Shown: in pieces, positions 54,295 to 64,000 of the stretch
How positions within the stretch are numbered: the first letter of the stretch is position 1
Layout of the letters: each line of letters starts with the position of its first letter
NCBI RefSeq assembly: GCF_003668045.3
Contig: NW_023276807.1
Location: 222,479,892 to 222,543,891 of the forward strand
Length of the DNA: 64,000 nt
DNA from: Cricetulus griseus
Lineage: Eukaryota > Chordata > Mammalia > Rodentia > Cricetidae
Direction: 5' to 3'
Made by a program: the position numbers and the translations under genes
The notes under the pieces: model-generated
The model's input: the letters and a program-made list of their open reading frames with translations, nothing else
Database searches by the model: none
What the model was told of the DNA's origin: nothing

Positions 54295-54668
54295 TCCTAT
54301 ATGTTCATGCTTCAAACTGACCAGCCAATGTATCCAAGTAGGCTTCAACCCATTCCCTGCCTCTTGGCAGTGAATTGTTCTAGTGCCAGAAGAGAGTCTG
54401 AAAGATCCTACCTCCTACATAAGGTGAAATGAGATGAACCCAGCATCCAGGATTCTACTGCCATCTGGACACTGGCATTGAGGATCCTGGGATATTCTTA
54501 AAGAAGTCACCAAAAAAAAAATGTGTCAAGCTAAGACAGTATTAACAAAAGGCAATGAGATGGATCAATTTCAGGTTTATCGGCTACATTCAATGTACAT
54601 TTGGTATGAAAGCTTTAGCAGGAGACAGGTCTCAGGAGGGGAGATTGTACAGGTGAAGACACTTAGTC

Positions 54669-54839
54669 CTGCCGGGTGTTGGTGGCTCACGCCTTTAATC
54701 CCAGCACTCGGGAGGCACAGGAAGCACAGGCAGGCACGGACAGGCCTCGGCCAGCCTGGTCTCAAGAGCGAGTGCCAGGATAGGCTCCAAAGCTACACAG
54801 AGAAACCCTGTCTCGAAAAACCAAAAAAAAAAAAAAAAA
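54669..54839 (+). mobile_element. Young B1 SINE with internal duplication and 13-bp TSD
   Basis: 'ctgccgggtgttggtggctc', 'acgcctttaatcccagcact', 'cgggaggcacagg', 'gccagcctggtctcaagagc', 'gaaaccctgtctcgaaaaac', then about 18 A. A perfect 13-bp TSD AAGACACTTAGTC lies at 54656-54668 and 54840-54852. A short GGCACAGGAAGCACAGGCAG block repeats part of the 'gaggcagaggcagg' segment. Retained CpGs point to recent insertion. Confidence 0.95.
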
Positions 54840-54852
54840 AAGACACTTAGTC

Positions 54853-55285
54853 TTAGACTACCCTAGCACAGAAACTGATGAAGGTCACATAGCCATTCAG
54901 TGAGCATGCTCAGCCTCCAACCAGGTGTCCTGCTCCTCGGAGTGAGGTTAATAAAGCCAAAAACAGGCTCTCCTGTTGGATCTGGGGATATTTATGTTGC
55001 TAGGCTTTTGAGAAATCTCAGCTTATAGTGTTCTGTCAGCCTCCAGACATAGGACATGAAAATGGATTTGTTCAAGTGGTAACCCTGAGATTCCAAGCCT
55101 TAGCACCTTTTAAAATGAGCCAGTGACACAGTGCCAGGTAAGATGCAACCTCTGCGAATGAATTAATTAGACTTTTCAAAAAGAGCAAGTAGACACGCTG
55201 TGGTGTTTTATTACAGTTTTCTAAGTGGTAATGGAAAAAAAAATCACTTGATTTCAAATTCTTTTCCCCAAGGTGTAGAAAAAAT
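54853..55285. other. Unique non-coding stretch
   Basis: Nothing recognised. Confidence 0.45.
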
Positions 55286-55289
55286 GAGA

Positions 55290-55307
55290 AAGACAGACAG
55301 ACAGACA

Positions 55308-55346
<39 letters not shown>
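55290..55346. repeat. (ACAG)n(AC)n microsatellite
   Basis: Five ACAG units turning into about 18 AC units. Confidence 0.95.
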
Positions 55347-55348
<2 letters not shown>

Positions 55349-55625
55349 TGCAAAATGAATTGTTACCCTTGTTTGAGAATTTGTGTACTCGGAGTTCCCC
55401 AAACTTGCTTTGGGAAGTTGAAAGGGATAATAGCATTGTGTGGGGAGAGCTCTAGCCATGCCGTAGTTGGGAAATGCGAAATATCATTGGACTGTGCTGT
55501 GCTTCCAAAGGCCTGTGGATCAGAGGATTAAATCACACTTGCAGAGGGCAATGAACTTGACCCTAGGTCTGCCTTCCGGGTACCCTACCACCTCTCTTTC
55601 CATAAGAAGTTCAACCTTGGAAATG

Positions 55626-56005
55626 TGTGATGGCTGATCTTGATTGTCAATTTGATTGGACTGGGAGTCACTTAGATTTGTTAGGCACACTTCTGGGTGT
55701 GTCTGCCAGAACACTTTCAGAGATGACTGGCATATGGGACAGCACCCAAAGGAGAGAGCCTGAAGGTAGGCAACAGCATCTGGAAGTCTGGGGGAACCAA
55801 TAGAACAAAAATAAGAGTAGGAGAAAACCCATTAGCTCAGGCTTGCTCTTTGTCCTTCTGCTTCCTGGCTGCCATGAGGTGAGTTGCTTTGCTCCACTAC
55901 AGGTTCCCAAGAATGGATCCTAATGATCAAGAACTGAAACCCCTGAAACCATGAACCAAGAGGAACCTTCTTTTATTTCCTTGTCACAGTAGCCAAAATG
56001 GAGCT
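55626..56005 (+). repeat. MaLR LTR, MT/MLT type
   Basis: Begins 'tgtgatggctgatcttgatt', 'gtcaatttgattggactggg', 'ttctgcttcctggctgccat', 'tgaaaccatgaaccaagagg' and ends 'ccttgtcacagtagccaaaa'. Almost complete LTR. Confidence 0.75.
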
Positions 56006-56477
56006 AAGAAAGTCAGACCCAAATGTAAGCACAGAATTCACAGCGTTTATCACATGTACCTTATGTGTATGACCTGAAGGCACTTTCATTTTGTATTGTT
56101 AGCACATAGAGCCCTGTTGCATGAGGTCAGGTGAGGAAGTCTCCATTTGTGGTATCAGATTTTGGAGTATTTCAGGTTTTTAGATCTCAGATGAAGGATT
56201 ATGGGTCTTATGTCAAGCCTCACAGATCTACAAAGGGGGATCTACAGATCTACCTTTCAGGGGATTAAAGAGTCAGAAATTCGGGGATGGTAGACTGTGT
56301 CATGGTGATCAGGGCAGTAGCCTCAAGTGTGTAAGGAATGAGGAAGACAGGATCATAGATGCATGAAGGTGTATCCCCATACAGTACCAGCCCACAAGGT
56401 GCTAGGAAAACTCTGGGTATCACCTCGTCCACTCTCTCTCTTGGACCCTGGATGGAAGTTAATGTAGGTTGAGAAGT
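56006..56477. other. Unique non-coding stretch
   Basis: Contains a small repeated AGATCTAC motif at 56224-56252. Otherwise nothing recognised. Confidence 0.45.
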
Positions 56478-56605
56478 CAGAGTCACAATTTGAGTCTTGA
56501 CTTCATTGTGTGACCTTGGACAAATTATTTACTACACTCTCTGTACTTCCCTGGCCTCATAGAGGTGATGATGATAGCCACCTCTTAGTTTTCTCACAAG
56601 GACTC
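56478..56605 (+). repeat. MIR SINE
   Basis: 'tgtgtgaccttggacaaatt', 'atttactacactctctgtac', 'ttccctggcctcatagaggt', 'gatgatgatagccacctc' follow the MIR core and 3' part well. Confidence 0.8.
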
Positions 56606-57073
56606 AAAATGTCTAGCCACAAAGGACCCTTATAATGAATGGAGCTAGAGTGAGAAGTGTTCCTCTATAGGCACAGGAACACAGGGCTGCATCACCAATA
56701 GAAGATGTCATAATTAGGAAAATCATTAATACACATAGCCTACAGGGCAACAAAGCTAACATGGTGCACTTTCAACTATCTGCTATGTCTGTGAGTCAGG
56801 TGTCACCAGAAAATGTTACATACCAATACCTCAGAAAAAGATAAAAATGCAAAATTCAGTTTCTATGGAATGTGAACACTTTTTCATTATTGTGAAGTTG
56901 AGAATGTCTAGAAAGTCAAGGACTATGTGCATCTGCTTTGGACTGACTAAAGGATTTGTAGAACCTGACAGACAAGAAGGTTAATATAGATATTTATAAG
57001 AACTATCCTGGATAGAGAGATTTCAAGGGCACCTCATAGGACCAAGTCATATGAGTGCGCTGTGGTCACATAA

Positions 57074-57075
<2 letters not shown>
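56606..57075. other. AT-rich unique stretch
   Basis: Nothing recognised. Confidence 0.45.
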
Positions 57076-57146
<71 letters not shown>

Positions 57147-57147
57147 A
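57076..57147. repeat. (CA)n microsatellite
   Basis: About 35 CA units with one CG near the right end. Confidence 0.97.
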
Positions 57148-57857
57148 AGCACACATATCAGCCCACACCTCTTTTGCACCAGGGGTGGGAGAGAAGGAAG
57201 AAGAACCTCAGATCAGTTCAGCACACCAAAGACACTGTGAAGAAAAAAACAAACAAAACCTTCTGGAAGTGATTGCATTTATCTGAAAGTAATTAGGTAA
57301 ATTTTTACTGTGGGCACAAGAGAGAGCTTAAGAGCTAAATCCAGCTCAATTGCTGAGGAAAAAAAATGTTCTGTTCTGCACAACTGAGTTTGTGACTGCA
57401 CATTTCATACCTATGAGCAGAAGCTAGGAAAACGTTCTGTCTTTCTGATTTTAAATCCTGCAGTCCTCTTCCCCTGACACTGACCTTATGCTCTCACTGT
57501 ACCTCACCTCAGCTGCACCCCTAACTGTGTCATGGTAGTGAGCAATGCCCCTCATTTTGAATCATAAAACAGACCCAACATCTCTCCCTGCAGTCTAGAT
57601 CAGCAATGGGCCCTATCTGGCATTCAAGAATAGTGGCCTTGAGGTCATCATTAAACCTCATGAATAAAGAGCACATGATGGTACCAAACTTTATGAAAAT
57701 GAGAAATGGAAATCAGCTTGCCTTTCCTAGATATTAGAGCTGCATCCACCTTGTAGGGGTTTGTAATGCATAAATGAAGCAACATTTGTAAAGTACCAGA
57801 GACTGCTGGCCAGAAGTCCATGGCAAGAATCTTTCCTGATCACTTTCTTCTGCTTTA
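57148..57857. other. Unique non-coding stretch
   Basis: Nothing recognised. Confidence 0.45.
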
Positions 57858-58071
57858 TTTTTTGAGACAGGGTCTCTCAATCAAACCCAGAGCTCACAGA
57901 CCCAGCTAGTCTAGCTAGCCACTTGGTTCCAAGGATAGGCTTACACCTCTCAAGGCTAGATTACAGGTTGGTTGCCATGTCTGCCTAGCATTTATGTGGT
58001 TCTAGAAATCCGAACTCTAGCTCCCTCACTTGGGTGGCAAATGCTTTAACCACCAAGTCATCTCCCATCCC
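57858..58071 (-). repeat. B4 SINE
   Basis: Inverted B4: 'tttttgagacagggtctctc', 'gagctcacagacccagctag', 'gattacaggttggttgccat', 'gggtggcaaatgctttaacc', 'gtcatctccca'. Confidence 0.75.
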
Positions 58072-58101
58072 CATATTTCCATTTTAAGTAATAAAATAAA
58101 A

Positions 58102-58215
58102 GGCTGGCATGGTGGTGAATAATTATAAGCCCAGCATTCAGGAGACTGAGACAGGAAGATCCAAGTTCAAGGCTATCCTGGGTTATATATTGAGAGCTTG
58201 TTTCAAAATAATGGC
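58102..58215 (+). repeat. Old B1 relative
   Basis: 'ggctggcatggtggtgaata', 'aagcccagcattcaggagac', 'gttcaaggctatcctgggtt', 'gagagcttgtttcaaaataa'. Followed by a TAA-rich tail. Confidence 0.7.
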
Positions 58216-58594
58216 AATGATAATAATTAATAATAATAAAGTGGGTGCTCAGGGAAACATCATTCCTTTGTAATAGTTATTCCATTGATTCTAAGATTTC
58301 TGATTCTGTAAGATATCTACATATGGAGGTGTATGCAGACACCTCTTAGCAAATGAATGTATACTCACCCAACTTGGCAAGGCTCAGGTGCGGTATACTA
58401 GAAGGTTTTTCCCCAGTAAAACTGATGAGCTTTGGAAGAAGGTCCTGGAAAGATATCAGAAATCCCATTGTCAAGGGCATTCACAATTACCTCAAATTTT
58501 TGAGACTGTCCCTAACCATCAATTCTTTTTTTTTTTAATCTCAAGTGATTCCATTGTTCTGGCAAAGTCAGGGCCCTGCACAGCATTGAACTCC

Positions 58595-58755
58595 CTGCTT
58601 CTCAAAGTGTGATCTTGGACTCTCAGAGTCACCATCTCCCTGGAAGTGCCTATTGGAAACGCGGGGTCTCTGGCCTGGCTGACATCTGCGAAATCAGAAT
58701 CAGTAGTGGAACTTGGCCTCTGACACAGTGTCTGCCTCTCAGGTTGATACTGTGA
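58595..58755 (+). repeat. MER5-like hAT-Charlie fossil
   Basis: 'ctgcttctcaaagtgtgatc', 'ttggaaacgcggggtctctg', 'ctgacatctgcgaaatcaga' matches the order of MER5A ('gtgtggtc ... gaaatgcagattctcgggcc ... actgaatcagaatc'). Pre-rodent age. Confidence 0.6.
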
Positions 58756-58837
58756 GGCTCCACAGAGCCCATACACGTCAAGAAGAAGACGTGTCCTGGC
58801 TGGCAATCAAGAGCTCCCCTATCTCCGGCTGCAAAAC

Positions 58838-58925
58838 CTATGGCAATCTCTAGACCTCAGTTTCCCCTCTGGCAAAACAGGATGCTGGGTTAGACAATCC
58901 CAGCTTCATTCTGAGTGGACACATG
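58838..58925 (+). repeat. Possible MIR fragment
   Basis: 'ctctagacctcagtttcccc' + 'tctggcaaaacaggatgctg' resembles the MIR 'cctcagtttcctcatctgtaaaatggg' segment. Confidence 0.5.
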
Positions 58926-59727
58926 TGGCTTCCATCCAACCCAGCTTCAGCTTCATATGTGCCTCAGTCCCTCCCCCCATCCCCAGCTGGGATCCCCAGG
59001 GTGTCCTGCTGAGGAGTCCAACCCAGGAGCGACTGAATCTGGCAAGGGCTAAAAATTAATTCCCCTCAAATCAATAATTTGCAATTAAGCATGGAAGACA
59101 CTAAAGCCAAGGGGGGCAGGCTTCTGGAAAGAGGACAGCTGAGCACTCCCAGCCTTTGGAAAGGGGGTGGGGCAACCCCTAGCTCCAAGCAAACAAATGA
59201 ACATTCAGTTCCATTGTTCAGGAGAAAGCAAGCACACGGGGACTAAGTGGTACTTGAGGAGTGAGAAAAAAAAGATCAAGAGCTCATATCAGCAGGAGTC
59301 AATGCCAGGAGCTGATTTGGTTTCCACTGGGCTCTTCGCTTATGCACTTCCTGTGGCTCAGCGTCCCATCCTACTACTCCAGGGTGCTCTGATCAGGGCT
59401 TCGCAGTGTGCTGGCTGCAGACAGCAACCAGCGCGTGAAAGAATTGGAAACCTGCCTGGGTTCCCTCCCCAGCCTCAGCAGCAAGTGTCAGACCAGCCTG
59501 GGTGAACGCCAGGCGGGCAGTGCCAAAGTGGAGTGCAGAAGATAGACGGCAGGCAGCCCCACAGAGCCCCGATTGCGCGATGGTTGATGCTATACAGTGA
59601 TAGCGTCAATCCAGGGCTCAGAGCCATCCTGTCGGTCTCTAGAGATGAGCAGAGAAATGCTGAAATTCTTGAAACAAAATTGAAGTGTGCTTAATTTTAG
59701 AAGTAAATGAATGCTGTGCAGGGCTGT
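58926..59727. other. Unique block, candidate conserved non-coding element
   Basis: 59045-59105 has tightly packed homeodomain-type cores ('taaaaattaattcccctcaa', 'atcaataatttgcaattaag'). 59330-59590 is GC-richer with several CpGs ('gagccccgattgcgcgatgg'). No repeat found. Could be an enhancer; no exon is supported. Confidence 0.35.
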
Positions 59728-59764
59728 GGGTGGGGGGTGAGGGTGAAAATGGGGTGGGGTGGGG
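59728..59764 (+). other. Strong G-quadruplex motif
   Basis: Six G-runs of three or more within 37 bases: GGG-T-GGGGGG-TGA-GGG-TGAAAAT-GGGG-T-GGGG-T-GGGG. All loops are 1-7 bases, so any four adjacent runs satisfy the standard intramolecular G4 rule. Not part of a recognised repeat. Confidence 0.85.
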
Positions 59765-60011
59765 TATAGATAGATACAAAAACATTGAAGAAAGCAAGAG
59801 GTGCAGCAGGAAATCCAATGCATGGGGACTGGGGAAACAAAACACAGATCTTTTGCATTTCCCCCAAACCACAGTAAAATGAAGATGGGATGCTATTATT
59901 TTTTCTCTCCCATAAAAGTTAACAAATGGTTCATCTGTGAGTTGTAAGTTAGTAAGACTCCAGGACAGGAATGATAAGACACAGGAATAATATTTATTAA
60001 GATCTAATGTA

Positions 60012-60298
60012 GGGGGCTGGGAGATGGCTTGCCTTGCAAGCATCGGAGCCTAAGTTTGATCCCCAGAATCCAAGTAAAAAGCTGGGTATCGTGGAATACA
60101 CTGGTAATCCCACTGGAAAGACAGATACAGGCAAGTCCCTGGGACATGCAGGCAAGCCAGTCTAGACTACGGCACAAGCTGCAGGCCAATTGAAGACCCT
60201 CTGTCAAAAAACAAGAGTGAACAGTGCCTGAGGAACAACACCTGAGGCTGGCCAGAGGCTGAACCCTGGCTTCTACACTCACAAATGCACACATGCAC

Positions 60299-60345
<47 letters not shown>
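60012..60345 (+). repeat. B4 SINE with (CA)n tail
   Basis: 'gggggctgggagatggcttg', 'ccttgcaagcatcggagcct', 'gatccccagaatccaagtaa', 'aagctgggtatcgtgg', 'gaagaccctctgtcaaaaa', then (CA)n at 60299-60344. Confidence 0.88.
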
Positions 60346-60348
<3 letters not shown>

Positions 60349-62189
60349 ACCAGGGTCTAGGGTTCTACAGGAGCATTTCTTCTCGTCTTCCTTGTACTTG
60401 AAGACTAATTTGAGCATTGCCTTTCTTCTCAAGACAAGATTTTTTTTAGGTGATTGTGCAACTCCAAAATACAAATCAGGGCCTGCTCTTTAAAAAGCAT
60501 TCATTTAAACATGGACATAAACAAACAAACAAAAAAAGCAAACAAACAAACAACCCTGTGAGACAGAGCCTCTATTTAAAATCTAGTTAGAAAAGCAAAA
60601 GTCACAAAGAAAAAGAAAAAGGCTTAATACAGCAAGTGTTAAGCATCTTATGTGTGGAACAGCCAGGACACTAAAGGAAGCTAGAGTTAGACGAAGTCAT
60701 AGGAGCCATGGACATGGAAGGAACACTGGGAGAAAGTGTCGGTTGAAAGGTGTCAAGAGTGGGCAGGTTACTCCAACAGCAGAGGGCAGCGAAGCAAAAG
60801 TACAAAAAGAAATGTGATGCAAACAAGGGGGTAGAGTGGACCTATCGGCTGTGTAAAGACCACATATACCCATTTTTAATGACGTTATGATAATCATAAA
60901 TGGAAAAAGAATGATTGGCTCTGCAGACCTGTGATTCAAGTCTTTGCAATTGTGAAAGGAATTCTAACCCTAGAAAATTCTTTAACAGGAAATAGAAATA
61001 CCCAGTCACTCAAGAATTACCTACTCACTCGTTTGCCCTGGACGGAACATGGGAAGGTATCTACACTAGCTGGGTACGTTGCTAAGATATCTGCTTTCTC
61101 CAGAAGACGTGAACCAGGCTCCAGCCTCTTAGTGTGTGACACAGAGCCCTAGGCTGAGTTTTTGCCCAATGATATTCTCCTAGATCATGGCTATTGCTCT
61201 ACTGTTTCCCCCAAAGGATTTGCTGAGAAAGCTCCTAGGCATTTTCTTCTAATTAACTGAGTTGTTTCTTTTCCTGCTCATGGAACCCTGAGGTACCATG
61301 ACTCACCTTCACATTTGCCCAAATCCATAGCCAGTGTTGTAAGAGGGAAGAAGAAAGAGACAGGGGCAAAAGCCACAAAACTCTATGCTAAAGTCTCACA
61401 TTTCTTTTCTGAGTTGGGTGGAAAAGAAGGTAGTTAAGACCTCTCTAGTCTACTGCCTCTTCCCTCTAGAAAAGGAGAGACATTCCATCTTCAAGGAGAA
61501 TGCCTGCTAAGAATTGCTTATAATCCAGAACATTCTATTCTAGATGAAGGGTTGTCACAGGACATGTGAGTGTTGTCTTAGCATCCCTACAGCCATGCTA
61601 TGAGATGTTCCAGGTTCAAAGAACGTCTTCTTTCCTTCTCCTCTCACCTTTCTCCTCTGGGAAACTCTGGTTTTCTACTTCCTCTCCCCACTGGACACAC
61701 ACACTCTTTCTCTGGGGTCAGTGGTGCCAAATGGACAGCATTGGTTAGCCCTATGCTCACTCCAAAGCACTTTCTTTCCTGACTTGTTCCTGACTTCTTT
61801 CCTGACTTGACTCCTGTTGTCCCATCGCAGGTGTGAAATCTAAGACTCATAGTTGAATGTTGTCATGAAAACAGAGGCATTCACACAATCAGTTTATTAT
61901 TGAGACTGTGTGGCCCTGACTAAACCAGGCAAAAGAATTGAGAAAAGAGACTTAAACTGGTTAATGGAGTCCTACATCGGGCTTTCTGGAATACTGACTA
62001 GGCTACACTAACCAAACATAATGGTGACTGCTTTCTAACACAGTTCCTTAATGAAATCCAGCCTCCATGGTGTCCAATACTCACTTCAAATAGTCAACTC
62101 CTAGGACATCAAGGAAAATGAGGATTCTATACAAATCCTGTTCCCACTACTACAGGGCCCCCTTCTGTGATGGAAATGGAAATCACAGA
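60346..62189. other. Unique non-coding stretch, about 1.8 kb
   Basis: Holds an (AAAC)n run at 60523-60553 and a small tandem motif (TTCCTGACTT-like, 61776-61810). No repeat family or exon recognised. Confidence 0.45.
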
Positions 62190-62256
62190 AACACAGACAC
62201 ACAGACACACACACAGGCACACACACACAGGCACACACACACAGGCACACACACAG

Positions 62257-62308
<52 letters not shown>
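62190..62308. repeat. (CA)n with interspersed CACACAGG variants
   Basis: The left half alternates ACAGAC and CACACAGG blocks; the right half (62256-62308) is pure CA. Frames across it are artefacts. Confidence 0.95.
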
Positions 62309-62309
<1 letters not shown>

Positions 62310-63038
62310 AGCTTCACACAAATTAGATTGAGATGTTTCTGGAAAAACAATCCCTGGTTCTGTTTCCATGGAAGCAATCTCATGTCCCCAGTGGCAACAA
62401 ATGGCAGTCAGCCTGCGTTAAGGGAGCTCCTGGGGCCTCTGTGGGCCTTCTCCTCTTTGCCAAGCCAGCAGAGTGGGCTATGGGAGAGTGGGAGGCAGGG
62501 CTGAGCCTCACCAACAACCCAAACCTCCAGGGAGACAGTGAACCCCAGCTGTGCCCCTTCTTTTGGGGCAAATGTACATCTGGGCATTCTGGGCACAGCT
62601 CCAGCCAATCAACCAGGCTGATCCCCCTTCAGCTTACCACAAAAGGCAGCTCACTCAGAGCAGATGGCTGTGCTGAGCCCGAGCCTAAACCAAGATGGAG
62701 GCCACCCATGGGGCTTGAGCTGCAAAAACATTCACTGCTCCGAGCAGATACCTCCTGGCTTGCAGGATGCCCCTATCACCCCTCTGCTTCCAGAGTGCCC
62801 TAAATGTGGTCCATGCTCTGCTGATGGTACACAGGATGAGTAGCTCACAGAGGAGCATCCCTTAAGAAGTTTTGGTTACATAGTAACTATGCCTATATTA
62901 GAAAAACCATGAAGTATGAGTATAGCTCAATTTAAAACTTAAGGAGGTGTTAACGAAATATTTTCATTTCTTAAAATTAAATAAATGATAGAGTAGATGT
63001 TTATAGATATGGACAAAAAAATGGAAATATGCCCAAAT
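62309..63038. other. Unique non-coding stretch, GC-richer
   Basis: 62400-62810 is GC-richer than its surroundings and keeps a 157-codon plus-strand frame (62333-62803). I recognise no domain in it, and no splice sites of strength are apparent. Confidence 0.4.
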
Positions 63039-63181
63039 AAGGCCAATGAAATGGCTTAGCCTGTAAAGGTACTTGCCACTAAGTCTGACTACCTGAGTTC
63101 AGTCCCCAAGACCCACATAGTTAAAGGAAAGAACCTATTCCTGGAAGTTGTCCTATGACCACCCCATGTGCTCTATTGTAA

Positions 63182-63273
<92 letters not shown>

Positions 63274-63298
63274 GAGAGAGAGAGAAGGAGAAGGAGAG
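63039..63298 (+). repeat. B2/B3-related SINE with (CA)n(GA)n tail
   Basis: 'aaggccaatgaaatggctta', 'ggtacttgccactaagtctg', 'actacctgagttcagtcccc', 'gaagttgtcctatgaccacc', then (CA)n 63184-63224 changing directly into (GA)n. Confidence 0.8.
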
Positions 63299-63641
63299 TA
63301 ATAAAGAGAAATCATTTTTAAAAGAATGAAAACTGTGAAGAAATAAAATTTGAGAAATCTGTTAAAGTGCTCAGTGTCCTCCTTTAGGTCCGGACAACTG
63401 TCTAAGCAAGAGGAAAAGTTCTGTAGATGGCATGGTGCAAGATAGAAGCTCATGACAGGGAGGAAACCCCACCAAACAAATTCTTCCTTGGGAATAATCA
63501 GGGCTGTAAGTTCCCCTTGTCTGTCTTATATAGTCCCCAGTATGATTCTCAGGACTTTACAGAGGCCCTTGGAAGCTACACCAGCTTAGATGCCCACCCA
63601 ACTGACTTCCAGTTTTAACCAGGATCACCTACCTAAGCCAG
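63299..63641. other. Unique non-coding stretch
   Basis: Nothing recognised. Confidence 0.45.
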
Positions 63642-64000
63642 TGTCTTAGTTACTTTTCTGTTGCTGTGATAAAAACAACACGACAAAGGCAACTTATAGA
63701 AGATGAGACTTATTTGATTCACGACTCTAAAGGGCTGAGAGTCCATACATCAGAGAGCTCACATCTTAAACCACAAGCAGGAAGCAGAGATTACACACTG
63801 GAAACAGCAAATGGCTTTTGATATCTCAAAATCTGCTCCCAGTGACATATTTTCTCCATCAAGGCCACACTTCTTAAACCAACACAAAAAGTATCACCAA
63901 CTGGAGACCAAGTATTCAGATGCCCACAAATGTGGGACACATCTCATTCAAACCACTATATTCCACTCCCTAGCCCCCATAGTCTCATAGCTATATCATA
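63642..64000 (-). mobile_element. ORR1 LTR plus start of MaLR internal region, cut by the window edge
   Basis: LTR 63642-63960: TGTCTTAGTTACTTTTC, 'gctgtgataaaaacaacacg', 'gagagtccatacatcagaga', 'actggagaccaagtattcag', 'ctcattcaaaccactata'. It continues with 'ttccactccctagcccccat' and 'agtctcatagc', which is how the MaLR internal region (inverted) begins. So this is the 3' LTR of a longer minus-strand element whose remainder lies to the right. Confidence 0.85.

Noticed and set aside
62190..62308. Regularly spaced CACACAGG units as a CRISPR-like array
   Set aside because: Units are contiguous microsatellite variants without unique spacers, in a mammalian genome.
62333..62803. 156-codon plus-strand frame in GC-richer DNA
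   Set aside because: No recognisable domain. Higher GC lowers stop-codon frequency, so the length is not surprising.

Overview
This is non-coding mammalian DNA from a muroid rodent, most likely a cricetid (hamster, vole or deer-mouse group). That reading rests on the repeats: B1, B2/B3, B4 and ID SINEs, ORR1 and MT MaLR LTRs, an intracisternal A-particle (IAP) LTR, URR1 DNA transposons, and rodent L1 3' ends finishing in a short 'taattcaaat' plus A-tail. Family names come from memory of the consensus sequences, since no library could be searched. The exact species cannot be fixed. I found no convincing protein-coding exon, tRNA, rRNA, CRISPR array or CpG-island promoter. The longest open frames run through microsatellites or transposons. 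The window is best read as intergenic or deep intronic DNA.

Layout. 1-5 kb: B4, B1, an old MaLR, a solo LTR and an ancient L1 3' end. 4.8-14 kb: B2/B3 and B1 SINEs, several MaLR LTRs, and a B1 nested inside a B3. 15.1-16.9 kb: an old L1 carrying three later insertions (an old B1, an ORR1 LTR, a young B1). 17-31 kb: MaLR LTRs, B4s, a short L1 3' end with clear target-site duplications (TSDs), microsatellites, a long GGA/GAA tract and an L1 3' UTR. 31.6-31.9 kb: a solo IAP-type LTR with a perfect 6-bp TSD. 32.8-38.5 kb: an ancient L1, then an almost complete ORR1-type MaLR element on the minus strand with both LTRs and internal region, broken by two L1 3' ends. 38.9-41.1 kb: a broken gammaretrovirus-like env, also split by an L1. 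41-64 kb: scattered SINEs, two URR1 transposons, two further LTR-like blocks, a degenerate CATC-type tetranucleotide array, a MER5-like fossil, a strong G-quadruplex motif and, at the right edge, another ORR1 LTR whose internal part runs out of the window.

There is no gene system. What can be read is a stratigraphy of insertions, several intact TSDs, candidate regulatory material (the IAP LTR and a few homeodomain-site-rich unique blocks) and several non-B-DNA-prone tracts. I did not find a previously undescribed biological system.
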